From NCBI GenBank assembly GCA_963789025.1, contig CAWBIT010000011.1, positions 124,001 through 188,000 of the forward strand: DNA of 64,000 bases. Direction: 5' to 3'. The stretch is from AP-15 sp963789025 (GTDB lineage Bacteria; Pseudomonadota; Alphaproteobacteria; ATCC43930; CGMCC-115725). A program made the translations under genes and the position numbers. The first letter of the stretch is position 1. The number at the start of each line of letters is the position of its first letter. The notes beneath the pieces are model-generated. The model was not told where the DNA came from and did no database searches. It saw nothing but the letters and a program-made list of their open reading frames with translations. This document shows positions 1 through 7,953 of this stretch, one piece after another.

Positions 1-698
1 GATGTCGGCAGGGGATAAAGACCGGATCCGGCTTCCACCGCGTCGGTGTTAGCACACGCAGGCCCGATCACGTGACTCAGTCTGCGAGCACGAACACTGC
101 ACGCCTAATATGCTGACCGATCTGCAGGGATCAAGTGCCAGTGGATTCCCGGGGCGCGCGAGACCCGACGGGAGGCGCCAGTCCCATGAGCCGCTACGTT
201 GGCCATGCCCTTCCCATCCGACGCTTGCCGCGAAAAGGACGCTCATCGGAGGGTTGAACACACGAAGCGGCGGGACGCGGCGGAGTTCGCGGTTTGCGGA
301 TTAGAAGCGCAGGAGCGATGCAGCTTTCGGCCGCCGCTTTACCAGCCGGTTTGAGGGCGATGACCGCGCTCCTCGGGGCCGCGGCGTCAACCGGCGAGGA
401 TCTGACGACCACGGTGTTAAGGACCGAGTTCGCGCTGACTCTCTCCGCTGCGGGGAAGCGGATTCGAACCATCGTCCCGCGGAAGGCGCCTGTCGTCGTC
501 CTAGTGTCGGTTCTCGTTCGCGCCGACTTTTCCGTGAGCGCGGAATCAACCGGAGGCGACATGACCCTCTCAAAAACTCGCTTGTGTCACGCGGTACCGA
601 CGGTTCGAATTCGGCTTCCTCCAGCGGAGAGAGATGGTATGGGCAGGCGGCGAGGGAATGGCGCCATCGTCGCTGTAGGTAACTGATGGAGTGCCCCG
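1..698. other. Noncoding/eroded stretch upstream of IS110 remnant
   Basis: I find no convincing gene here. Short ORFs on both strands are rich in Arg, Pro and Ser, have no domain signal and look like spurious frames of GC-rich DNA. The last ~40 bases probably contain the left flank of the IS110 element, because the transposase starts at 699. The one structured item is the imperfect inverted repeat listed separately. Confidence 0.5.
440..632. repeat. Imperfect inverted repeat, ~33-bp arms
   Basis: The segment at 440-472 and the reverse complement of 599-632 align over about 33 bases with a handful of mismatches. Both contain CTCTCCGCTG followed by a run ending in ATTCGAACC. The spacer is about 126 bp. 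The translated arms give the peptide pattern GKRIRT / GSRIRT, which I recall from spurious ORFs in repeated alphaproteobacterial intergenic DNA. The GGTTCGAAT core resembles a tRNA T-loop, but no tRNA fold is possible around it. Confidence 0.5.
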
Positions 699-1860
699 AT
701 GCCCCAGCCGAACGACTTGAGCAGGTCCCTCGTCGCCCTGGACCAAGATAGCACGATCATTGCCGTCGTCGAGATGAGCCAGTCGAGTTGGCTGGTAGCT
801 GGGGTGCTCCCCGGCATTGAGCGTCAGCCGCGCAAGAAGCAGGAGCCGAGCGCCGAAAGGCTGCTTGGGCGCTGCATCGCTGGCGCGATGAGGCAGTCAG
901 GGCCGGTAAAGAGGTCACGCGAATTACACGGGCCTTCGAAGCCGGTCGCGACGGCTTCTGGTTGGCGCGCTGGCTGAGTGCGCGTGGCATCGAGGCGCAC
1001 GTGATCCATCCCTCGAGTGTCGCGGTATCGCGGGAACATCGCCGGGCGAAAACCGACCGGCTCGACACCGAGTTGCTGAAGCGCGGGTTCTTGGGGTGGC
1101 TGCGTGGAGAACGGGGCCATTGCAGCATGGCTCGCGTGCCAACGATTGCTGAAGAGGATGCCAAGCGGCCGAACCGGGAGCGCGAGTGCCCGGTGGGGGA
1201 ACGCACGCGCATCATCAGCCGGATAAAGGCCACCCTGGTCCGGCTGGGCATTCGCCATTTCAAACCAACCCTGCGCACAGCGGCGGGGCGTCTTGCAACG
1301 CTGCACACCGCCGAGGGCATGCCGCTACCGCCAAACACCTTAGCCGAGCTGCAGCGCGATATGGCGCGGCTGAGCTTTGTTATCAGCCAGATCGGGGAGA
1401 TCGAGGACGCTCGTCAGAAACGATTGGAGCAGCAGCCTGATACCGAGCCCCATAGCATGGTTCGGCGCCTGGCTCGGGTGGTCGGCGTCGGCATTGAAAC
1501 GGCCGATATGCTGGTCCATGAGGTGCTGTCGCGGCCAATCCGTGACCGCAGAGCCGTGGCCCGCTCCGCCGGCCTGACGGGCTCGCCGGACGAGAGCGGC
1601 GCGAAGCGGCGGGAACAAGGGCTCGCCAGAGCCGGCAATGCCCGGGTCCGTCGCGGTATGATCCAACTCGCCTGGCGGTTTCTGCTGTTTCAGAAGCACA
1701 GCGCACTGGCACTGTGGTACCGGGCCCGCACTGCCGATAGTCGTGTCGGCACGCGCAAGACCATGAACGTCGCTCTGGCACGCAAGCTGCTGATTGCGCT
1801 CTGGCGCTTGTCACGACTGGCGAGACATTGGAGGGTGTCATTTTGCGTCCAGCAGGCTGA
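699..1860 (+). pseudogene. IS110-family transposase, two frameshifts
   Basis: IS110-family transposases are DEDD-type recombinases that insert and excise the element, guided by an element-encoded RNA. The N-terminus (frame of 699) reads LVALDQDSTIIAVVEMSQ, the RuvC-like DEDD domain. The reading then moves to another frame near 860-870 (LHRWRDEAVRAGKE, then FWLARWLSARGIEAHVIHP, RRAKTDRLDTELL) and runs through the C-terminal transposase domain with GVGIETADMLVHEVLS and GLTGSPDESGAKRRE. A second shift at about 1808-1811 restores the usual tail (VTTGETLEGVILRP) and a TGA at 1858-1860. All recognisable blocks are present, so the gene is near full length (~385 codons) but interrupted twice. It is a decayed copy unless the shifts are sequencing errors. 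It lies next to a truncated enolase-superfamily gene. Confidence 0.85.
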
Positions 1861-2515
1861 AATGCTCCGGGACGAGCATCTTCTTACCTATTTGGCGTCC
1901 GCGCTGGCGTTCAGCGCCGACTGCGTGATTGACGATCCGAGGTGGCGGGAACCGGTCGCAGACATGGCATCGATGCCGACCGAGAGAATGGGCACGCCGC
2001 CCGGAGCTTTGCCGCCGATGCGCATGACTGCATCATGGTCAGGATCCAAACGGACCGACCGCATACAAGTTTGCGGCGCGAAGATGCGCCCCAATGGCGA
2101 GCTCCCCCTCGGATCATCACGCAGACTTATAACCGGCGCCATCAAACGTGGGAGGCTCGAAGAAAGGCCCATCTCCTGTCCATCGTCCCTCCGCGTGCTC
2201 AGGGGTCAAGGCGCTGCGAAACACAAGCCTCGCTAAGGCGGCAAGCCGCCAAAGCTCCGCTAGCGTTTCGGTCCCTTGACCCCTTCCGCGCGCTTCGGGA
2301 ACCTGATTGCAGGCGACGGGGCGAAAAACGGCCTTTCCCGCTCCGAACAAAAAACTTCAGCACAACCCAAAACAACCGCTTGACAGGAAAAGCCCCATAC
2401 AAGTCAGGCGAACTGCGAGCTGAATCCGCAAGCGGGATAAGGGCCTGGGCGCCGAGCCACACAGCTCGGCAGCTTGGCAGCAACGGCCAGGTAGGAGGCG
2501 AAGGACTTTACGGGT
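1861..2515 (+). other. Long 3' noncoding region of the IS110 remnant
   Basis: This gap of about 650 bp lies between the restored transposase stop and the minus-strand enolase remnant. ORFs crossing it are extensions of broken frames and show no domain. It holds the compact multi-stem structure at 2202-2283. Its end near 2390-2410 (CTTGACAGGAAAAGCCCCATAC) resembles the end of related elements as I remember them. IS1111-type members carry their guide RNA gene downstream of the transposase, so this is where a guide RNA could lie. The exact element boundary cannot be fixed because IS110 elements often lack terminal inverted repeats. Confidence 0.4.
2202..2283. repeat. Nested-stem palindromic element (possible structured RNA)
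   Basis: The outer stem is a perfect 10-bp match: GGGGTCAAGG at 2202-2211 pairs with CCTTGACCCC at 2274-2283. Inside it, CGAAAC at 2217-2222 pairs with GTTTCG at 2265-2270. The apex is GCT-AA-GGCGG at 2232-2241 with loop CAAG and CCGCC-AA-AGC at 2246-2255, giving a symmetric AA/AA internal loop. Three coaxial helices in 82 bp are unlikely by chance. It may be part of the IS110 guide RNA or an independent intergenic palindrome. Confidence 0.6.
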
Positions 2516-3318
2516 TTAGAGGTTGTCAACCAAGTGAGCGGCGACTGCCTTCTCGTCCCACTCCAGCCCGACACCCGGCACGTCCGGAATATGCAGCTTG
2601 CCGCTCGTGACCTCGTAGGGCTGCTGCAGAATTGGGTTCGCCCAATCTTGCCACTCGGGCCAGTGCGCCGTCTCGGTTACCCGCATGACGTGGGCGGCCA
2701 CCTCGGGATAGAGATGGGTAGAAATAGGAATGCCCGCCGCCGCGGCGATGGCGGCCGCTCGTTGCCACCCGGTCACGCCGCCAATCCGCATGAAATCGGG
2801 CATCACGTAATCGCAGGCCTTCATCTGCAAGGCGGTATAGAGCGCGCGCGGTCCGTAGAAATTCTCGCCGATCTGGACAGGTGTTTTCAAGTCAGCGGTC
2901 AGTCGCACGTAACCCTCAAGGTTGTCGTAGACAATGGGCTCCTCTATCCAGGCGAGGTCGAGATCATCGATCGCATGGCACCGTTCCAGCGCCTCCCCAA
3001 ACTGAAGTCCCTGGTTGAAGTCGACCATCAGGTTCATATCGGTCCCGAGGCCTCTCGGACAGCCTCGATCGTCGCCAGGTCATCGGCAAGGCGCTCGCGG
3101 CCAAGACGCAGTTTCAGACCCTGGAACCCGCCCTCCTCGCGTAACTCGACAGCCTCGCTCGCAACTTCCTCCGGAGATTTCAACCAGAGGCCATTGCTGT
3201 TGTAGGCCGGCACAGCGCCGATGCTGCCCCCGAGCAGGACGCAAAGTGGTACGCCGGCTGCCCTCGCCAACGCATCCCAGGCGGCCATGTCGAGACTGGC
3301 GACAGTGATCATCGCCAT
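2516..3318 (-). pseudogene. Mandelate racemase/muconate lactonizing-type enolase, truncated and frameshifted
   Basis: Enolase-superfamily enzymes abstract a proton alpha to a carboxylate of sugar acids or aromatics, using Mg2+. The barrel domain is visible in two frames. Positions 3318-3034 give MITVASLDMAAWDALARAAG and GLKLRLG (the K-x-K/R base motif). Positions 3037-2516 give MVDFNQG (metal Asp), WIEEP (metal Glu), QIGEN (metal Glu), MPDFMRIGG and STHLYPE (catalytic His). One missing base near 3037 separates them: GGA-CCG-ATA-TGA is read where GGA-CCG-GAT-ATG is expected. About 100 N-terminal residues (the capping domain) are absent upstream, so about 265 of the usual ~370 residues remain. 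Substrate unknown; the gene is almost certainly inactive. Confidence 0.85.
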
Positions 3319-3469
3319 GCCCTCATAACCAATTCGTAAAATTCAATCGGAGCGAGCCGGACTTTTGAGGCATCTCACCGAGATCAAGGAGCACAGGAAT
3401 GAGTCGATGGTTGACGAAAAGTTAAACCTATGCTGTCACTCGCTGTAAGACAGCAACGGGAGGAAACTA

Positions 3470-3931
3470 ATGTTAATTCGTAGTGCGTTCATAATTGGCG
3501 CGGTATCTGCCGTGGCCCTCGCGGTCTCGATGAGTTCGTTCGCGCAAACCGGCACAGCCGACCAAGCAAAGGCCATGCTCACGAAGGCGATTGCCGCTGT
3601 GAAAGCAGACAAGACCAAAGCACTCGACGAGTTCAACAAGGGGGAAGGTGGATTCCTGCAGGGCAACCTCTATCCATTCTGCTTCCAAATCAGCGACGGT
3701 AAGGTAGTCGCCAGTCAACTAAAGCAGACTATCGGGGGTGACATCAGAATGGCAAAAGATCCCAACGGCAAGCCGTTTGGTCAGGATCTTTATGCCGCCG
3801 CGAAGGAAGGCCAAATCACCGAGGTTAACTACATGGTCCCAAAGCCGGGCACCGACACGACGGCGGTTCCGAAGGTGGGCTTCGTTACGAGGGTCGGCGA
3901 CCTGGGCTGCGGAGTCGGCTACTACAAGTAG
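3470..3931 (+). CDS. Secreted single-Cache domain protein
   Basis: This 153-aa protein has a clear signal peptide (hydrophobic residues ~5-22, ending SSFAQ). The rest matches a stand-alone Cache_2-type small-ligand-binding domain: AKAMLTKAIAAVKADKTKAL, then FLQGNLYPFCFQISDGKVVA, then GQDLYAAAKEGQ and VGDLGCGVGYYK. Such domains normally sit outside chemoreceptors and histidine kinases; free periplasmic versions are common in proteobacteria and have unknown ligands. An ideal ribosome site (GGGAGGA at 3459-3465) precedes ATG 3470, fixing the start. No transmembrane or kinase part follows. It stands alone between two broken genes. Family assignment is good; function is unknown. Confidence 0.8.
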   Translation: MLIRSAFIIGAVSAVALAVSMSSFAQTGTADQAKAMLTKAIAAVKADKTKALDEFNKGEGGFLQGNLYPFCFQISDGKVVASQLKQTIGGDIRMAKDPNGKPFGQDLYAAAKEGQITEVNYMVPKPGTDTTAVPKVGFVTRVGDLGCGVGYYK

Positions 3932-4129
3932 ACCGTCTTCACGAGCCGGTAGGTCTGGACGCGACCACGCTGAATTTCCAGTGCAGGCCCCATGTGTCAT
4001 CACCAATGGCGCGTGATCGCGACCGATCATGCCGTCGTCGGTCGTGCGGCGGCTCGCGACCTCGGAAACTACTTGATCCGTGCTACTAATTTGTTGCGTG
4101 CATTGACAGGTAAATAAACTGCATGGGAG

Positions 4130-4441
4130 CTACCACTGTGCTGGTGCACCGCTACCGCCTGTCCCGACAACACGAACTCGCACATTAGCCCAAAAGTCAT
4201 GGAAAATAACGCTGAAATTGGGGTGCCAGCCGGTCGGGCGGTCTCTAATGAGATAGCGCATCGATCTGCGGATGTACGGCTCGAAATAGCTGCGTACGAT
4301 CACGGCCTCTTCCGTATAGCGATCGATCAAAATCAAGGGCCACTCGGCGAACGTCGCAATGCGCGCTACGAGTGGTTGCTTGAGCTTGAGCACGACCGGG
4401 CGCGCCCAAATGCTTTTCCGCGTCAAACTCTCGAAGCTCAT
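4130..4441 (-). CDS. Hypothetical protein, 103 aa
   Basis: I do not recognise this protein. Support comes from a well-spaced Shine-Dalgarno (GGAGAGG six bases before ATG 4441) and a composition with normal Ile, Phe, Tyr and Lys content (for example EWPLILIDRYTEEAVIVRS and RSMRYLIRDRPTG). That is unlike the Arg/Pro-rich shadow ORFs around it. No signal peptide or membrane segment is obvious. The C-terminal GTGGSGAPAQW looks non-native, so this may be the 5' part of a truncated gene. The flanks 3932-4129 and 4442-4685 hold nothing I can identify. Confidence 0.35.
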   Translation of the reverse strand: MSFESLTRKSIWARPVVLKLKQPLVARIATFAEWPLILIDRYTEEAVIVRSYFEPYIRRSMRYLIRDRPTGWHPNFSVIFHDFWANVRVRVVGTGGSGAPAQW

Positions 4442-4685
4442 TCTACACCTCTCCGACAGAGCGTCTTGCCGATGGGCATATTTTTAGGCATCAGCCTCGT
4501 CAACCTATTGACGCGCGGCCACTAACACTTAGGTCCGCCATGGGTGGCCGGCCATCGTCGAGTACTGTCGGATGGCGCCTTTGCGCCGGAGTGGTCATTC
4601 CGTTGTTAGGTAAGCGAAAGAATATTGTTCCGCAGCAAGATAAAATCAAACCCGCCTCCGGATGCTCACTTATGCTGTCCGCTAC

Positions 4686-5739
4686 TTAGTGGCCGGCGAT
4701 GCGGTAGCGCAGGAAGTCGGCGATCGACGGCGGCAAGCCCAGGAGTCCCGTCAACTCGTCGGTGTCGAGCGAGACCAGGATCGAACCCAGCACCGCGGTG
4801 AAGGCACCGATAAGGACGGCGGTGTTCATCACCTCGTGGTCGCGGTTGATCAATTGCGACAGGAACAGCCGGAAGACCAGAGAGAGCTGTAGGATCGGCG
4901 TCACTACCATCAGCGGCGCCACGGCAAGCGAGGCGTAGACGAAGGCCTGGGAGACGGCGACCAGCACGGCCGAGGAGAGGAACCAGGGGACGTTTTCGCG
5001 CTTCATGCGCTTGATGTCGTCCCAGGAGCCGGGCTTGAGCAGGATCAGCGAGAAGAACAACGCCGCCGCCGCATAGGCGAGGCAGCCGCCGGCCGCCGTG
5101 CTGGCGCCAGGCGCGTGCAGGAAGGCCTGGCGGGCCATCAGGGGCGAGCTGCCATAGCACATCGCCGCGGCCAAGCCGAAGATGTAGCCCGGGAACACGC
5201 GCGGCTGGAAGGTCGATTTGGGCTTCGGTTCCGGGGCCGCCAACTCCTCCAGCGAGGGTACGGTCGGAATCGGCGTTGCCGCCGGCAGCAATGCCGACGC
5301 CTTCTTCTTGCTCTTTCCCGCATTGCCCTGGGTGATGAAGGAGCCGCCCAGCATCAAAGCCGAGCCGATCGCCCGCAGCACAGTAAATTCCTCGTGCAAC
5401 GTCACCACCGCCAGCAACATGGCGAAGGGGACCTGCAGCTGGACCACCGGGGCGGTGAGGTCCACCCCATCAGCTGGTTGGACTTGTAGTTGCAGTAGCG
5501 GCCGATGACGAAATGCACGACGCCCTGGCATGCCAGCCAAGTGAGCGCCGCCATCGGGAACATCACGAGCTGGCCCAGATCGCCGAAGCCGAGGGTCATG
5601 ACCAGGAAGGAAAGTCCGCCGATCGGCACGGTCAGCGCCATGCCTTGCAGCACGCTGCCCGTCACCACCCCCTGCGCATCGTCACATTGTTGAGCGCAAA
5701 GGTGAACGCGCCGAGAGCAGCGTAAAGGACACCGAGCAA
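4686..5739 (-). pseudogene. EamA/DMT-family transporter, one frameshift
   Basis: DMT transporters export metabolites such as amino acids through ten membrane helices arranged as two EamA repeats. The first half (LLGVLYAALGAFTFALNN, then VLQGMALTVPIGGLSFLVMT) is in one frame. It continues as YCNYKSNQLMG, after which one missing G near 5466 puts the rest in another frame (VDLTAPVVQLQVPFAMLLA through FLRYRIAGH). A hydrophilic loop of about 45 residues rich in Pro, Ala and Lys separates the repeats. The proposed start is TTG 5739, preceded by AAGGGGA, in frame with the first helix; total ~350 aa. A single-base indel in an otherwise complete gene may be real inactivation or a base-calling error. 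Confidence 0.75.
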
Positions 5740-5810
5740 AGGACTTCCCCTTGAAGGCTTATTGTTTTGCTCGTTTGTCTACAATGCCTTCGTCATACCG
5801 TCATGCCATT

Positions 5811-5995
5811 TCAACGGCTAGACCAAGCAGCTTGCCCCTCGCGGCTCCCCGCCCTTTTCTTCCGCGCGGTGTCGATCAGGTCGTGCAAACCCTTCAGGCT
5901 AACGGCGCCGGGCACGATTTCGTCAGGGATGATGAAGACCGGCGTGGCAGACTGACGCAGAATGCGGAGGAACCCGAGGGCCCGGTTCGGGGCAG
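5811..5995 (-). pseudogene. DsbA-family thioredoxin C-terminal fragment
   Basis: The minus strand encodes ATPVFIIPDEIVPGAVSLKG followed by LHDLIDTARKK. This matches the C-terminus of DsbA/Com1-type disulfide oxidoreductases, where a cis-Pro segment (GTPxFVIG) is followed by an E-I-I-P-G-A-x-x-L motif and a final helix. The usual Gly before TP is Ala and the Gly after the beta strand is Pro. Nothing upstream encodes the CxxC domain and a stop codon precedes the fragment. It is a short relic. Confidence 0.45.
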
Positions 5996-6070
5996 GTTAC
6001 CGCCGTTCGATCGCGGTCGCGAGCATGGCCGCTGTAAGTCGAGAGTTCCGATCAGGTAAGGTCAGCTCAT

Positions 6071-6760
6071 ATGAAGCGAGATCGTCCACGCCTGGTGACC
6101 ATGATAACCACACCCAGATTGATGCTCATCACCATCATAGGGACCCTTGTCTATCTCGGCCTCGCCATCCTCGGCTGGGGAGGCTTTGCTGCCTTCTTCT
6201 CCCACCCGGCCCTGATTGCCCTCGCGATCACACTTCTCGTGCTGTCTGGCGTTGCCGTTTTCAGTCGCGGAAATCTGAGCCCCGGGGTGCGCGAGGATCG
6301 TGCCAACCGCTGGGTCATCGTAGCCTTCGGGCTGATCGGGCTGCTCGACGCTTATCTGCCGGCGTACACAGACCGGAAGGAGTTCTGGATTCTCGATGGA
6401 GATGCCATTCGCTGGCTTGGCGTCGTTCTCTTCGCCGGCGGTGGCGCGCTTCGGATGTGGCCAGTCTTTGTGCTCGCCCGCCGGTTCAGCGGATTGGTGG
6501 CCATCCAGCCCGGGCATACGCTGGTCACGAGCGGTGTCTATGGCTTCATCCGCCATCCCAGTTATCTGGGGTTGCTGGTCAATTCGCTGGGGTGGGCTCT
6601 CGCCTTTCGTTCCGGAGTCGGCATGCTGCTCACCACGCTCCATATCCCGCCACTCGTCGCGCGCATACGTGCCGAAGAGAGGCTGCTGTGCTCGTATTTC
6701 GGTGACGAGTATGAGGTTTATCGCAGCCACACGTCGCGTTTAGTTCCTGGCGTCTATTAG
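6071..6760 (+). CDS. Isoprenylcysteine carboxyl methyltransferase-like membrane protein
   Basis: This 229-aa integral membrane protein belongs to the ICMT/PEMT methyltransferase superfamily. Bacterial members have unknown substrates. Several membrane helices are visible (LITIIGTLVYLGLAILGWGG, ALIALAITLLVLSGVAVF, IRWLGVVLFAGGGALRMW). The family's C-terminal SAM-binding signature is intact: GVYGFIRHPSYLGLLVNSLG, then EERLLCSYFGDEYEVYRSHT. The start ATG 6071 has AGGTAAGG upstream; an internal Met ten residues in is an alternative. The IS66 terminus begins only seven bases after the stop, so the gene's own terminator may have been replaced by the insertion. Confidence 0.8.
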   Translation: MKRDRPRLVTMITTPRLMLITIIGTLVYLGLAILGWGGFAAFFSHPALIALAITLLVLSGVAVFSRGNLSPGVREDRANRWVIVAFGLIGLLDAYLPAYTDRKEFWILDGDAIRWLGVVLFAGGGALRMWPVFVLARRFSGLVAIQPGHTLVTSGVYGFIRHPSYLGLLVNSLGWALAFRSGVGMLLTTLHIPPLVARIRAEERLLCSYFGDEYEVYRSHTSRLVPGVY

Positions 6761-6825
6761 GCGCGTGGTAAGCGCTCGGCGAGGAGCGCCAGCCGCTGAG
6801 CGCCGGTTGGCGCGATGATCAGCGG

Positions 6826-7214
6826 ATGGCGGATCAAGCAGACCAAGTGTCCACTACCGGCTTGGTGGACACTAAGCAGCAGCCGGGCGCGACGAAGCGT
6901 CGACAATATTCTGAAGCGTTAAAGCGCCAGATGGTGGCGGAGACGCAGGCGCCGGGGGCGTCGGTGTCGATCGTGGCGCGGCGTCATGATGTGAACAGCA
7001 ACCAACTGTTCAGATGGCGGCGGCAGCTGTTGCCGAAAGCAGTAGTTGAAAGCGGCGCCATGGTGCGGTCGAGATTGCGCCTGATGACGGTCGGCCGCGG
7101 CGGGCGGATCGCGCGGGCGTCATCGAGATCGCGTTCGGCTGTGGTGCCCGGGTGCGCCTTCGCGGCGAGGTCAGCTCCGAGACACTGCGGCAGGTGATCG
7201 AACTGCTGCGATGA
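6826..7214 (+). pseudogene. tnpA: IS66 TnpA (Orf1), frameshifted
   Basis: TnpA is the small helix-turn-helix accessory protein of IS66 elements. The N-terminal part is clear: RRQYSEALKRQMVAETQAPG, then VARRHDVNSNQLFRWRRQLL, the transposase_8/HTH motif. After GAMV (~7063) the frame breaks. The true continuation VEIAPDDGRPRR ... GVIEIAFGCGARVRLRGEVS ... LRQVIELLR lies in the next frame and stops at TGA 7212-7214. The stop overlaps the tnpB start region, as in intact elements. Confidence 0.8.
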
Positions 7215-7556
7215 ATGGTGTGCCGGGGCACCCGGGTGTGGCTGGCAGCCGGTGCCACCGACATGCGCAAGGGCTTCGACAGTCTGGCGGCGCAGGCGCA
7301 GACGGTGCTCGGTCAGGATCCATTTTCGGGTCACGTGTTTTGCTTTCGCGGCCGCCGTGGCGATCTGGTCAAGCTGTTGTGGTGGGATGGTGACGGGCTG
7401 TGCCTGTTCGCCAAACGACTGGAGCGCGGCCGATTCGTCTGGCCGCGCGCCGAGGAAGGCGTGGTGGTACTGAGCCGGGCGCAACTCGCAATGCTGCCCG
7501 AGGGGATCGACTGGCGGATGCCGCGGCGAACGTGGCGGCCGGAGCGGGCCGTCTGA
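7215..7556 (+). CDS. tnpB: IS66 TnpB (Orf2)
   Basis: This 113-aa protein is the Orf2/TnpB accessory factor of IS66-type transposition; its biochemical role is not well defined. The signature VWLAAGATDMRKGFDSLAAQ is followed by GDLVKLLWWDGDGLCLFAKR, LERGRFVWP and LSRAQLAMLPEGIDWRMP. It overlaps the end of tnpA (ATGA region). ATG 7215 is in frame; ATG 7211 would be the more usual start but would need a one-base correction near 7229, consistent with the indels elsewhere in this element. It may be intact, but the element is dead because tnpC is truncated. Confidence 0.85.
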   Translation: MVCRGTRVWLAAGATDMRKGFDSLAAQAQTVLGQDPFSGHVFCFRGRRGDLVKLLWWDGDGLCLFAKRLERGRFVWPRAEEGVVVLSRAQLAMLPEGIDWRMPRRTWRPERAV

Positions 7557-7631
7557 CCTTGGGCGGCGGCAAATTGACTCAACCTATGGTTTAGCCAACC
7601 CGAGGGACTGCGGATCTGATCCACTGCGGGC

Positions 7632-7795
7632 GTGCCGATCACGCCCGACACCCTGCCCGACGCCCCCGCAGCGCTGAGCCGCATCATCGCCGCGATGGCG
7701 CAGCATGCGTTGACCGCCGAGGCCCTGATCGCCCGGCTGAAATTCCAGCTGGCGCGTTATCGGCGGGCCGAGTTTGGCCGTTCCTCGGAGAAGCA
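7632..7795 (+). pseudogene. tnpC: IS66 TnpC transposase, N-terminal fragment
   Basis: A GTG start at 7632 opens MPITPDTLPDAPAALSRIIA, then ALTAEALIARLKFQLARYRR and AEFGRSSEK. This is the N-terminal coiled segment and zinc-finger approach of the IS66 DDE transposase. Homology ends at about codon 55, where the sequence becomes the antisense of the M24 peptidase gene. The complete DDE catalytic domain is missing. The usual gap (~75 bp) separates it from tnpB. Confidence 0.8.
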
Positions 7796-7943
7796 TGCTG
7801 TAGCCGCCGGTGTCGTAGCCGGTCAGCCAATACATGCTCTCCTGGCGGAAGATCAGGAGACCGTAAAGCCCGGCCTTGGCCATCTCCGCGCAGGCGCGAT
7901 GCTGGCGGACGGCAAACTCGTCGCGTGTGAAGTGGAGTGCCAT
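7796..7943 (-). pseudogene. M24 (Xaa-Pro/creatinase-like) peptidase, first ~49 codons
   Basis: ATG 7943 starts MALHFTRDEFAVRQHRACAE, then MAKAGLYGLLIFRQESMYWL and TGYDTGGYSM. This is the typical N-terminus of the creatinase-like M24 family (Xaa-Pro dipeptidase, dimethylsulfoniopropionate lyase DddP-like enzymes), in which 'ESMYWLTGYDT' is well conserved. Reading then enters IS66 tnpC antisense sequence. The catalytic pita-bread domain is gone. It begins ten bases after the polysaccharide deacetylase stop, so it was the last gene of that operon before the IS66 event. Confidence 0.75.
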
Positions 7944-7953
7944 TTACCGCTGC

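Larger units (their letters stand above)
6768..7795 (+). mobile_element. IS66-family element, 5' part only
   Basis: The left end begins with GTAAGCG at 6768, the usual IS66 terminal sequence. tnpA, tnpB and the first ~55 codons of tnpC follow in normal order. The element stops abruptly near 7795, inside tnpC, where minus-strand M24 peptidase sequence starts. The rest of tnpC and the right end are missing, so the element is immobile. The right junction coincides with loss of the M24 gene's 3' part, pointing to an adjacent deletion after insertion. Confidence 0.8.

Noticed and set aside
455..480. GGTTCGAAT-type sequence resembling a tRNA T-loop (also at 602-611)
   Set aside because: The flanking bases cannot form the T stem or an acceptor stem, and no anticodon arm is present; the motif belongs to the inverted repeat.
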